From assembly GCA_934725425.1 (NCBI GenBank), contig CAKVAX010000004.1, positions 1 through 64,000 on the forward strand: a DNA stretch of 64,000 nt, in the 5' to 3' direction. A program made the translations under genes and the position numbers. Below, one piece after another: positions 53,304 to 61,939 of this stretch. The DNA is from an uncultured Eubacteriales bacterium. Lineage in GTDB: Bacteria; Bacillota; Clostridia; Oscillospirales; Acutalibacteraceae. The notes under the pieces were generated by a model. That model did no database searches. It saw only the letters and a program-made list of their open reading frames with translations, and was not told where the DNA came from. Within the stretch, counting starts at the first letter, position 1. Every line of letters starts with the position of its first letter.

Positions 53304-53449
53304 CTGACACTCAAAATATAATTTAAATTTACTTTGAAAACGATTTGAAAAAACTTCAGATTTCTTTCAAAGTATTGTGCGAGCAAAAACTCGCTTTATT
53401 TATAACTAATAAAGTAGGGAAATGAGCCCTAATTTACTGTTAATCGAAG

Positions 53450-54418
53450 TTAGTCTAAAATCTCCGGACAAAAAGCCAACAAGCTTTTTATACAGTCCAA
53501 AACTTGTTTTTTGTCAAGGTAATTAATTTTTTTTCTTAATGTAACACACTCTTTCAAATTCTTAATTTCTTCTCTTTTCATCATTTTTTCAAGCATCCTT
53601 TTAAGTTCAATTAAATCCAGCGCTGATAAATCTTTCTCTAAAGAAAGCATCGCTATCCGGCGTCTTCTTGTTACTGCGTCGTCAGAATCAATCTTTTTAT
53701 TGATTTTTTCTCTTTTCAAGCGATCCATAAATTTTTCTATATCTTCAACCAGTGCGTCGTTGTCTTCATCTTTTTCTTTTTGAATTTCTCGGATATTATC
53801 CATTTCATTGTTAATTTTTTCCTTGTAGGAAGGGTCATTGTCAGTATCAACAAGCTTTAAGGCTTCCAACCTTTCGTCATCTTTCTCGTTTTGGTAAAGC
53901 AAACTGTCTTGTCTATCATGCATACCGTCGTCATCATCTATAAGTTTTTCAATTTGCTTACTGTGGGGGTTCACTTTAAAACTTATTTTGCTGGCTTTAA
54001 ATTTTTTGTTTAAACGATTTTTTTCCCCTCCGAAATAGTTGTCGGGGTCATTAAGGTCATCTTCTTTAATATTTTTTTCCTCTTTTACTTCTTCGGGCAT
54101 TAAAGAAAAAGCAATTTCGTTGTTTCTTTTATTTTTTCTATATCCCACTTCCATAGTACCGAAAGAAGTCTTAAAAAATCCGAAGTTATCGGGGATGTCA
54201 TGATCTTTAAAAGTATCGTCCGGAATTATTTTGGATATTTCGATATTATCTTTTAAAAATTCATATTTTTTATCATTAATCCAATCTTCTTCATCCAGAG
54301 CGCCTTTTTTCCACCAATCCGTATCCTTTTCAGAAAGTTTTTCGTTAAGGTAATAATCAAGGGTATTTTCAGATTTCAACTTTTTTCGATAATTTTGTTT
54401 TTCTTTCCCCTCAAACAT
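53450..54418 (-). CDS. unknown charged protein upstream of the sheath gene
   Basis: No family recognised. From ATG at 54418, eight bases after AAGGAG, it has 322 residues; the frame is open to a GTG at 54517. It is very rich in Lys, Asp, Glu and Asn, with a mid part containing VGYRKNKRNNEIAFSLMPEE and a helical C-terminal third (LIELKRMLEKMMKREEIKNL). No helix-turn-helix or ATPase motif is seen. Position as first gene in the same direction, 190 bp before the sheath, suggests a chaperone, regulator or loaded factor of the system. Confidence 0.55.
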   Translation of the reverse strand: MFEGKEKQNYRKKLKSENTLDYYLNEKLSEKDTDWWKKGALDEEDWINDKKYEFLKDNIEISKIIPDDTFKDHDIPDNFGFFKTSFGTMEVGYRKNKRNNEIAFSLMPEEVKEEKNIKEDDLNDPDNYFGGEKNRLNKKFKASKISFKVNPHSKQIEKLIDDDDGMHDRQDSLLYQNEKDDERLEALKLVDTDNDPSYKEKINNEMDNIREIQKEKDEDNDALVEDIEKFMDRLKREKINKKIDSDDAVTRRRRIAMLSLEKDLSALDLIELKRMLEKMMKREEIKNLKECVTLRKKINYLDKKQVLDCIKSLLAFCPEILD

Positions 54419-54524
54419 CCTTATCTCTCCTTCAACAACTTCCCTTTTAACCAGAGGATTCTCCGCACCATCTCCTTTTTTGTTCATTCCTCTGCCATTT
54501 TTCTTACACCTTAACACCTTTTTA

Positions 54525-54562
54525 TAAACTTGATTTGAATTTTAAATCAAAAGTACTATAAA
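54525..54562 (-). promoter_or_regulatory. possible injection-system operon promoter with inverted repeat
   Basis: Minus strand TTGATT and TATAAA are 18 bases apart. The spacer and -35 form the inverted repeat TTGATTT-(7)-AAATCAA, which could be an operator. It lies upstream of the charged-protein gene. Sigma assignment is uncertain. Confidence 0.4.
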
Positions 54563-54724
54563 AAAGGTTTTATAAGATGTTTTTTTATATTATTTAAATA
54601 TACACCAGTATTATATCACGACATTCTCAGTTAAACCATTAATTTTTCACTAAATAATAATTTATATTGAGTTATTTTTATCAATAATTAGAATAAATTC
54701 ACTAAAAATACAAGGATATGTAAA

Positions 54725-55078
54725 CTAATACACATCGTTTAGTCCGAAACTTATGCTCAACGCTTGGTTAATTTTATCCATAGCAGATTTGTTTGCGCAT
54801 CCTCTTTTTTCTTTAAGTCGCTTCTTGTCGATTGTTCTGACTTGTTCCAAAAGCACCACCGAATCCTTGGCAAGGCCACAACCTCCCGAAGCTAAATTTA
54901 TGTGAGTGGGCAATTTTGTTTTCATTTCTTGGCTGGTTATTGCGGCAGCAATTACCGTGGGACTATATTTATTTCCTACATTATTTTGGACTATGAGCAC
55001 CGGGCGGACTCCCCCTTGCTCCGAACCGACTACCGGACTCAAATCTGCGTAAAAAATATCTCCTCTTTTAATTTCCAT
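54725..55078 (-). CDS. mazF: MazF/PemK-type endoribonuclease (EndoA-like)
   Basis: mRNA-cutting toxin. The 117 residues carry RGDIFYADLSPVVGSEQGGVRPVLIVQNN, SPTVIAAAITSQ, GLAKDSVVLLEQVRTIDKKRL, close to Bacillus NdoA and its conserved Arg and Thr. No antitoxin gene of the NdoAI/MazE type precedes it: the 278 bases upstream contain no open frame of that size on this strand. GGGAGTGAAGTTTC precedes the ATG. Solitary mazF genes are known in Clostridia. Confidence 0.9.
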   Translation of the reverse strand: MEIKRGDIFYADLSPVVGSEQGGVRPVLIVQNNVGNKYSPTVIAAAITSQEMKTKLPTHINLASGGCGLAKDSVVLLEQVRTIDKKRLKEKRGCANKSAMDKINQALSISFGLNDVY

Positions 55079-55356
55079 GAAACTTCACTCCCTAAAAATA
55101 TTTGTAAAAATATTTTTGACACATACAAAGATTTTTAATCATCGATAAATTTAACATTGGGCAATTTTTTAAGATTCAATATTATTTATAATTTTTTCTT
55201 ACTATCAAAATAATTAGTGTAATAATGTGAAAAATTTTATCTTCTCCATTGAAATTAAAATTAAATTATAATACTATAAAACGAGATTAAAGAATGATTT
55301 ACATCATATCTGTGATTTTACGAAAAAATTAAAATAAAAAAGAAAGGATCCAACAA

Positions 55357-56193
55357 ATGAAATTATTAAAAAAATTAATTATAGGCTCGGTAGTTATCGG
55401 GTTGAACGCAACAAGTCTAGGCGCTGTAAAAATTCCATTTCCTAAATCAGCTCCTTCAAAACCAAAGAGTTCATCCCAAAGTTTTACCCTTAACATGGCT
55501 ACAGCGAGAAGACTTTTAGAAGTGGGTCAAGCTATCGGCGCAAATAAATTTGAAAAATGCCTTGTTAACTCTATCGTAAATTTAAATCAGGCTCGTCTGC
55601 AAAAAGCAATGAGAGAAGGAGCCTCAAAAACATCAAAAGCTCAACCTGAATCGGTAAAACTAAAACCACTTCCGGAGGGCACTTCTAACCCTGCCTTTAA
55701 GCATTATTGCGAAAAAGCAAAAGAAATTTTGCAAGCACGCGAAGACAGAAAAGGAAGAATATTTTGGAGAAAACTTTTAAGAGTAAATAAAGTATTTGAC
55801 AAAGAAACCCTGCAACAAAATTCCTTGGCAGATTTAATAGACGTTGAGCGTTTATACCCTTCGAGAGAAATATTTGTTCGCACAAAAAAATATTGTCCGT
55901 ATAATTATTGTTATGTGCCTAAAATATACGACCTTCCTATTGAAGATAATACAACCATTGGTGGAGTTTCAAATTTGAAAAAACTTATAATTTCTCTTGC
56001 TGAAGATTACGGTGTGCTCACAATAGGCGTAAAAGACGCTATTATACATCTTTTAGACATTAATCCTAAGTTAGAGCTATGCAGAATCGAAACTGACACC
56101 CAAGAAGAAATTTGGAGTTTAAATACTTTGGAAGGTATGTGCCGTGATTTGGGGTCATTACGTGTATATTACTTAGAAAAATTGGAAAAATAA
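55357..56193 (+). CDS. secreted protein of unknown function
   Basis: 278 residues with a signal peptide (KLLKKLIIGSVVIGLNATSLGA), then a Pro/Ser/Lys linker (FPKSAPSKPKSSSQ) and a mixed domain with five Cys after residue 60 (CLVNSIV, HYCEKAKEI, CPYNYCYVPKIYD). No catalytic motif recognised. It is transcribed alone: AAAGGATCC upstream and a strong terminator downstream. It lies between mazF and asnB, divergent from the injection system. Confidence 0.65.
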   Translation: MKLLKKLIIGSVVIGLNATSLGAVKIPFPKSAPSKPKSSSQSFTLNMATARRLLEVGQAIGANKFEKCLVNSIVNLNQARLQKAMREGASKTSKAQPESVKLKPLPEGTSNPAFKHYCEKAKEILQAREDRKGRIFWRKLLRVNKVFDKETLQQNSLADLIDVERLYPSREIFVRTKKYCPYNYCYVPKIYDLPIEDNTTIGGVSNLKKLIISLAEDYGVLTIGVKDAIIHLLDINPKLELCRIETDTQEEIWSLNTLEGMCRDLGSLRVYYLEKLEK

Positions 56194-56198
56194 TTTTT

Positions 56199-56225
56199 AG
56201 TCACGCTAATGTGCGTGACTTTTTT
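56199..56225 (+). terminator. terminator of the secreted protein gene
   Basis: The 8-bp perfect stem AGTCACGC/GCGTGACT with a 6-base loop is followed by TTTTT. Confidence 0.85.
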
Positions 56226-56299
56226 GTTAAAAACGATTCATAGAACATGTATTACTACTTATATCCAATAAATTTTAAAAATGGGTCTTATATATCTAA

Positions 56300-56328
56300 T
56301 TGAAAATCACGGGGTTGCATGGTATAAT
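56300..56328 (+). promoter_or_regulatory. promoter of asnB
   Basis: TTGAAA (56300-56305) and TATAAT (56323-56328) are 17 bases apart, with TGG before the -10, 32 bases upstream of the ribosome site region. Confidence 0.7.
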
Positions 56329-56365
56329 CAATGCGTAAAAAAAGTAATATTTGGAGGCAAGAAAC

Positions 56366-58204
56366 ATGTGCGGAATTTGCGGATTTACAGGTGAAGTCAT
56401 AGACAAATCTAAGGTTATAGAAAACATGGCTGATTTAATAATACACAGAGGTCCCGACAGTGCCGGATATTTCGGCGACAATCACATTGCAATGGGGTTC
56501 AGACGTTTGAGCATCATTGATTTGGGCGGTGGAGATCAACCGATATACAATGAAAAAAACACTCTGGTTTTGACTTTCAACGGTGAAATTTATAATTACA
56601 AAGAATTAAAGGACGAGCTTTTAAAGGCCGGTCATAAATTTTATACCGAAACCGATTCGGAAGTAATTATTCACGGATTTGAAGAATGGGGCGAAGAAGT
56701 TGTTCCGAAACTCAGAGGAATGTTCGCTTTTGCAATTTGGAACAGAGAAAATAAATCTTTATTCATTGCAAGAGATCCGTTTGGAATAAAGCCTTTGCAC
56801 TGGACAAAAGTTGGGGATAATTTCATATACGGTTCGGAAATAAAAAGCTTGTTGGCTTTCCCGACTGTCGAAAGAAAGCTAAATTACAAAACTCTTGATA
56901 ATTATCTTTCATTTCAATATGCCGTGCCGCCGGAAACATTTTTCGAAGGTATATATTGTTTGATGCCCGGGCATTTTCTTTGGTACAAAGACGGAGAGGT
57001 TAATATAAAAAGATATTTTGACCCTGAATTTCACATTGATGAAAACATGGATTTGGAAACAGCTACAACAGAAATCGAAAAAGCGTTTGAAAATTCGGTG
57101 CAAGCCCACAGAATAAGCGACGTAGAAGTAGGATGCTTCTTATCAAGCGGAATAGATTCCAGCTATGTTTCGTCCTATTTTGCAGGTCAAAAAGCTTTCA
57201 CAGTAGGTTTTGATTTTGGGGAAAAATACAATGAGATGAGTTGGGCAAAAAATTTATCCAAAAAAATCGGAATAAATCATTATGGAAAAGTAATAAGCTC
57301 CGATGAATTTTGGAAATCCATTAAAAAAGTTCAATATCACATGGATCAACCTCTTGCGGACCCGGCTTGCATTGCGCTTTATTTTGTTTCAAAACTTGCA
57401 AGCGAGCATGTAAAAGTTGTATTGTCGGGCGAAGGCGCGGACGAGCTTTTTGGAGGATATGGAATATATAACGAGCCAAGAGTATTCAAAACATATCAGA
57501 AAATCCTTCCTAAAAAATTCAGAAAATTCCTTGCTAAGTTAGTTCAAAAAATTCCATTCAAATTTAAAGGTCAAGGATTCATAATAAGAGGCGCGAACAA
57601 AATCGAAGATAAATTTATCGGGAACGCCTTTATGTTTTCCAAAAAAGATAAGCAAAAAATACTTAAAAATCCCGCACTTGCGACAAGACCTCAAAATCTT
57701 TGCAAACCCATTTACGAAAAAGCAAAAGATTATGACGACGTCACAAAGATGCAGTATCTTGACATAAATATGTGGATGGTCGGAGATATTCTTTTGAAGG
57801 CTGACCGCATGAGCATGGCTAATTCGCTCGAATTGAGAGTGCCGTTTTTGGATAAGGAAGTGTTTAAGATTGCTTCCAGAATACCGGCAAATCTTAAAGT
57901 CAACAAAGAAAATACAAAATACGCTTTAAGACAAGCCGCGATGAAAAGATTGCCGATTGACACAGCTCAAAAGAAAAAATTGGGATTCCCGGTGCCGACA
58001 AGAGTTTGGCTTCGTGATAAAAAATATTACGGCATAGTGAAAGATGCATTTTTATCCGACACAGCCGAGCAATTCTTTAATTGCGAAGAACTGATTAAAA
58101 TTTTGGATGACCATTACAACGGAAAAGCTGACAACAGCAGAAAAGTTTGGACGATATATATATTTATTGTTTGGTACGACCTATATTTTAAAGAACTGAA
58201 TTAG
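56366..58204 (+). CDS. asnB: asparagine synthase (glutamine-hydrolysing)
   Basis: Makes asparagine from aspartate, using glutamine and ATP. It must start MCGICGFTG because Cys2 is the glutaminase nucleophile; this ATG at 56366 follows TTGGAGGCAAGAA. The glutaminase domain (HRGPDSAGYFG; FNGEIYNYKEL) is followed by the synthetase domain with LSSGIDSSYVSSYFAG (PP-loop) and SGEGADELFGGYG. 612 residues, normal. Own promoter and terminator. Confidence 0.96.
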   Translation: MCGICGFTGEVIDKSKVIENMADLIIHRGPDSAGYFGDNHIAMGFRRLSIIDLGGGDQPIYNEKNTLVLTFNGEIYNYKELKDELLKAGHKFYTETDSEVIIHGFEEWGEEVVPKLRGMFAFAIWNRENKSLFIARDPFGIKPLHWTKVGDNFIYGSEIKSLLAFPTVERKLNYKTLDNYLSFQYAVPPETFFEGIYCLMPGHFLWYKDGEVNIKRYFDPEFHIDENMDLETATTEIEKAFENSVQAHRISDVEVGCFLSSGIDSSYVSSYFAGQKAFTVGFDFGEKYNEMSWAKNLSKKIGINHYGKVISSDEFWKSIKKVQYHMDQPLADPACIALYFVSKLASEHVKVVLSGEGADELFGGYGIYNEPRVFKTYQKILPKKFRKFLAKLVQKIPFKFKGQGFIIRGANKIEDKFIGNAFMFSKKDKQKILKNPALATRPQNLCKPIYEKAKDYDDVTKMQYLDINMWMVGDILLKADRMSMANSLELRVPFLDKEVFKIASRIPANLKVNKENTKYALRQAAMKRLPIDTAQKKKLGFPVPTRVWLRDKKYYGIVKDAFLSDTAEQFFNCEELIKILDDHYNGKADNSRKVWTIYIFIVWYDLYFKELN

Positions 58205-58210
58205 ACAGAA

Positions 58211-58240
58211 AAAGGCCTCGCTGATTGTAGCGAGGTCTTT
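58211..58240. terminator. bidirectional terminator between asnB and corA
   Basis: AAAGGCCTCGCT pairs with AGCGAGGTCTTT (one G-U pair) around loop GATTGT, between two converging genes, with A/T-rich ends. Confidence 0.75.
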
Positions 58241-58244
58241 AATA

Positions 58245-59147
58245 TTACATAATTTTTTTCTTTTTCATATACCATAAGCAGAAAATAATTGCCAGTATAT
58301 TAAATATTATGCATCCGATGTAGCCAAACGGAGAGGTCAGTTCCGGCATGGTGGTGAAGTTCATGCCGTACCAGGCGGCTATGGTTGAGGTCGGCATAAA
58401 GAACATAGTTATGACAGTTAATAATTTCATTATTTTGTTTGTTTTAGCATCAAGCTGAGAGTTATAAACATCTCGGAGCTGGTTTGAGGTTTCTCTTAAG
58501 AACTGAATTTCTTCTCTTAATTGTTCGGCTCTGCGCGTGAATTTTTCGAATCTTCTTATGGCTTCCTCTGAAAAGAATCCGTTTTCGTTTTCTTCGAGTT
58601 CATAGCCGATGTCCATAAGTTGATTGTAATATCTATAGAAAAGTAAAATCTCACGCTTAAAGTTGAACATCATAGAGTTGAAGTCCGATAAAATTCCTCG
58701 GATAACCGCGGTTTCTATTTTTACAAGGCGGTCACTCATTTCTTCGATGTATCTTAAATCTTTTTCGATTATAGTTTCAAAAAATTCGTACAAAAATCTT
58801 TCAAGAGTTAATTTATCGTGCATTTTATTTTTCGCAATTTTTCGTATTATGCCCTGAACAGCTTTGCCGTCGTCAATAAAAATCACTCTGTTTTTTTCTA
58901 TTATGAAACCAAAATTGGTCCTGAGCATTTTTTTATCTTTGCTGACTATGGAAATATCTCCCGAGGCACAATTTTTAAAAACTGTAATCTTACAGCAGTG
59001 GGCATTTTTATAATTCGGGATAACGAGACTATCTATGTCAGTTCTCTTTTTCATTTCCTCGCCGGTCATTAAAAGTATGGTTTCACCGTCGTAATCGGCC
59101 AATCCGCTGCACTCTTTAAGTCCTTCTGCAATTTTATAATATATCAT
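58245..59147 (-). CDS. CorA-type divalent cation transporter
   Basis: Pentameric membrane channel for Mg2+ or related ions. A 230-residue cytoplasmic domain with long helices (RFTRRAEQLREEIQFLRETSNQLRDVYNSQLDA) is followed by two C-terminal membrane helices with the signature YGMNF between them (AAWYGMNFTTMPE). 300 residues, normal. AAAGGGGATAGTT precedes the ATG. It is monocistronic. Confidence 0.9.
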   Translation of the reverse strand: MIYYKIAEGLKECSGLADYDGETILLMTGEEMKKRTDIDSLVIPNYKNAHCCKITVFKNCASGDISIVSKDKKMLRTNFGFIIEKNRVIFIDDGKAVQGIIRKIAKNKMHDKLTLERFLYEFFETIIEKDLRYIEEMSDRLVKIETAVIRGILSDFNSMMFNFKREILLFYRYYNQLMDIGYELEENENGFFSEEAIRRFEKFTRRAEQLREEIQFLRETSNQLRDVYNSQLDAKTNKIMKLLTVITMFFMPTSTIAAWYGMNFTTMPELTSPFGYIGCIIFNILAIIFCLWYMKKKKIM

Positions 59148-59236
59148 AACTATCCCCTTTCTATAAATTAATATATTATATTATAACATTTTTTCAAAAA
59201 CAATCAAATGTTTTTTATTAAATAAATATAAAAGAG

Positions 59237-59265
59237 AAAAGCTCCTGCGAATTGCAGAAGCTTTT
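59237..59265 (-). terminator. terminator after the PAAR-like gene
   Basis: AAAAGCT-CTGC arms pair across loop GAATT with one mismatch, and T-rich sequence follows on the minus strand. Confidence 0.7.
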
Positions 59266-59276
59266 TTAAATTTAAA

Positions 59277-59651
59277 TTAAGCACTGACTGTAGGAGCTGC
59301 ACCACCAGGCATAATAGAAATACTGTACGGAGTAGGACTTAACATACAACTTAACTTACTTGAATCCGTAAGTGCAGCAAATTGTCCAAGCATAACTTTG
59401 GGAGCACCCGGAGCCCACGCAGAAAGAGGCGGAGGCATGGGGGCGAAAGCACACGGCCCACTTCCAAAAGGCTTCGTAGCAGGATTTTTAGGAGACGTGC
59501 ACGCACCAAAAGTTCCTGTTGGAAAATCCATAACAGTTAAAGCCGGAGCACCTCCTGCAGAAACAACTTGTTGCTGAATAGGAGTCAAAGGCAATGGTGC
59601 AGCTCCGAACGAACACATACACATGGCGCCTGCTTTTACAATATTGGGCAT
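59277..59651 (-). CDS. DUF4280 PAAR-like tip protein
   Basis: About 124 residues with the PAAR-like pattern: AGAMCMCSFGAAPLPLTP, TVMDFPTGTFGACTSPKNPATKP, FAPMPPPLSAWAPGAPKVMLGQFAALTDSSKLSCM and PYSISIMPGG. Proteins of this family cap the spike of injection systems and type VI secretion systems. ATG at 59651 is six bases after TAGGTG. It is 28 bp after hppA on the same strand and followed by a terminator, so it seems to be co-transcribed with hppA, 15 kb from the spike gene. Confidence 0.83.
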   Translation of the reverse strand: MPNIVKAGAMCMCSFGAAPLPLTPIQQQVVSAGGAPALTVMDFPTGTFGACTSPKNPATKPFGSGPCAFAPMPPPLSAWAPGAPKVMLGQFAALTDSSKLSCMLSPTPYSISIMPGGAAPTVSA

Positions 59652-59679
59652 ATTAATCACCTACTAATTATTTTATGAT

Positions 59680-61788
59680 TTACAAAAGATGAAACGCAAG
59701 AGTTAATCCTGCAAAAACTATAGAAACCATTGAAGTAAGCTTGATTAAAATGTTGATAGATGGGCCGGAAGTATCTTTGAAAGGATCGCCGACTGTATCG
59801 CCTACAACGGCAGCTTTGTGGCAATCAGAACCTTTGCCGCCGAGATTGCCGGCTTCTATATATTTTTTGGCGTTATCCCAGGCGCCACCTGCATTTGACA
59901 TCATAACCGCTAAAACAAATCCTGTTATTGTTGTTCCTGCCAAGAAACCTGCCACGCCGTTAACTCCGAGAATAAGTCCGACAACAATCGGAACGACAAC
60001 CGCAAGGACAGCGGGTAAAATCATCAATTTTTGAGAAGATTTTGTACATAAATCAACACATGAACCGTAATCGGGTTCGGCTTCGCCTTCCAGCAATCCT
60101 GCTATGGATTTAAATTGACGTCTGACTTCCAGAACTATACTTTGAGCGGCTTTTCCGACTGCTTCCATGGTAAGAGCGGCAAATAGGAACGGAATCATCG
60201 CGCCGATGAACAATCCAACTAGAACGGGAGGATTGGTGATATTAAGATTGAAAACTGTTTTTGGGGAAAGTATTTGAACCTCAGAAATGTATGCGGCTAT
60301 CAAAGCGAGAGCGGTAAGAGCTGCAGAACCTATAGCAAACCCTTTTCCGGTTGCTGCTGTAGTGTTTCCGAGAGAATCAAGAGCGTCGGTTCTTTCACGA
60401 ACTTCATCTCCGAGCTCCGACATTTCGGCGATTCCTCCTGCGTTATCTGCTATCGGACCATAAGCATCTGTTGCCAAGGTTATGCCAAGAGTCGAAAGCA
60501 TTCCGACTGCTGCCACACCGATACCGTAAAGTCCACGGTTGAAGCTTATTAAATTGCTTACGTTACCGCCACAAGAGAAGAAGCTGATGAGAACGGCCGC
60601 GCCTACGATTATAACGGGGAGAACTGTTGAGTTCATGCCCAAAGAAAGACCTCCGATAATAACGGTAGCGGAACCGGTTTCGGATGTTTTTGATAATTCT
60701 TTGGTTGGCTTGTACGTTGCAGAAGTAAAATATTCGGTGGTGAATCCGATTAAAACTCCGGAAACCAAGCCTGCGATTATAGCATAGAAAATTCCGATAA
60801 ATTGCGGTAACAAAGATTTTATAACAAAAAATGAAGCGATTGCTATGATTACTGCGCTTATGTAAGTACCTGTGCGCAAAGATTTTAAAAGGTCTTTTTG
60901 ACCTGCATTTTCTTTAGTTTTAACGAAAAATGTGCCAATAATTGAAGCGATTACTCCCAGAGCCGCCAGAAGCATAGGCACTGCCATGCCTTTCATGCCG
61001 AATCCTGCGCTCACTGCCAGCGCACTTGTTGAAACGATGGAACCAACATAAGATTCATATAAATCAGCGCCCATTCCTGCGACGTCACCGACATTGTCAC
61101 CAACATTATCAGCGATAACAGCGGGATTTCTTGGGTCGTCTTCGGGGATTCCGGCTTCTACTTTTCCTACGAGGTCAGCACCGACATCGGCTGCTTTTGT
61201 GAATATTCCGCCGCCGACTCTTGCGAACAACGCCATACAAGAAGCGCCCATTCCGAAAGTCAACATGTTGGAAGTAATATTTTGAATTCTTAAAGATTCG
61301 CTCGCTATGACTTCGACGTTAGTATACCAATATTTCAGGAAGAAATACCAAATAGATAAATCCAAAAGTCCAAGTCCAACCACAACAAATCCCATAACTG
61401 CGCCTGCGGAGAAAGCAACTTTCAAGCCTTTGTTAAGGCCTTCTTTCGCTGCAAAAGCTGTACGTGCATTCGCCATAGTAGCGGTTTTCATGCCTATAAA
61501 TCCAGATAGAGCCGAGAAAAATCCGCCTGTTAAAAATGCAAACGGGACAAAGTGATTTAGGTACCCACAAAATGATAAAATCAAAAGCACGATAAATACC
61601 GCTGAAAAAAACACTCCAACGCCTTTATATTGACGTTTTAAATATGCATCCGCACCTTTGCTTATCGCAGATGAAATTTTAATCATTTTTTCGGTACCTT
61701 GAGAATGGCTTTTTACTCTGTTAAACAAAAAGCCGGCAAAACAAAGAGAAATCAAAGAACCTATTGCTACAAATAACATCAAATCCAT
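59680..61788 (-). CDS. hppA: membrane-bound K+-stimulated type inorganic pyrophosphatase
   Basis: Pumps H+ or Na+ using pyrophosphate. About 16 membrane helices in 702 residues. Catalytic motifs are DVGADLVGKVEAGIPEDDPR, NVGDNVGDVAGMGADLYES and GDTVGDPFKDTSGPS. GNTTAATGKG has Ala where K+-independent enzymes have Lys, which points to the K+-dependent group; H+ or Na+ cannot be told safely. The Shine-Dalgarno (AAGAAGGGAAG) lies far upstream, separated from the ATG by a hairpin. Confidence 0.95.
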   Translation of the reverse strand: MDLMLFVAIGSLISLCFAGFLFNRVKSHSQGTEKMIKISSAISKGADAYLKRQYKGVGVFFSAVFIVLLILSFCGYLNHFVPFAFLTGGFFSALSGFIGMKTATMANARTAFAAKEGLNKGLKVAFSAGAVMGFVVVGLGLLDLSIWYFFLKYWYTNVEVIASESLRIQNITSNMLTFGMGASCMALFARVGGGIFTKAADVGADLVGKVEAGIPEDDPRNPAVIADNVGDNVGDVAGMGADLYESYVGSIVSTSALAVSAGFGMKGMAVPMLLAALGVIASIIGTFFVKTKENAGQKDLLKSLRTGTYISAVIIAIASFFVIKSLLPQFIGIFYAIIAGLVSGVLIGFTTEYFTSATYKPTKELSKTSETGSATVIIGGLSLGMNSTVLPVIIVGAAVLISFFSCGGNVSNLISFNRGLYGIGVAAVGMLSTLGITLATDAYGPIADNAGGIAEMSELGDEVRERTDALDSLGNTTAATGKGFAIGSAALTALALIAAYISEVQILSPKTVFNLNITNPPVLVGLFIGAMIPFLFAALTMEAVGKAAQSIVLEVRRQFKSIAGLLEGEAEPDYGSCVDLCTKSSQKLMILPAVLAVVVPIVVGLILGVNGVAGFLAGTTITGFVLAVMMSNAGGAWDNAKKYIEAGNLGGKGSDCHKAAVVGDTVGDPFKDTSGPSINILIKLTSMVSIVFAGLTLAFHLL

Positions 61789-61797
61789 TATTTTAAC

Positions 61798-61831
61798 GAG
61801 TAAATGCTGCTAATTTAAGCGCACTAACTCT
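61798..61831 (-). promoter_or_regulatory. hppA leader hairpin between Shine-Dalgarno and start
   Basis: On the minus strand GAGTTAGTGC pairs with GCATTTACTC (one mismatch, one G-U), and an inner GCT/AGC continues the stem. It stands between AAGAAGGGAAG and the ATG; looped out, the distance falls to about 13 bases. Confidence 0.45.
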
Positions 61832-61874
61832 ACTTCCCTTCTTTCCATATAAATTTGCTCACAAAAAATATATA

Positions 61875-61913
61875 TTTCGCCCATGTCGAACTATATGTAT
61901 CAAAGCGACATGG
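61875..61913 (-). terminator. terminator of the rpsD-rpoA-rplQ operon
   Basis: The perfect 8-bp stem CCATGTCG/CGACATGG with a 17-base loop is followed on the minus strand by ATATATATTTTTTG. Confidence 0.7.
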
Positions 61914-61939
61914 ACGATATTTAAGTAATCTTATTTGAA

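Noticed and set aside
55079..55356. Antitoxin gene for mazF
   Set aside because: No minus-strand frame of 60 or more codons with a start and ribosome site exists there.
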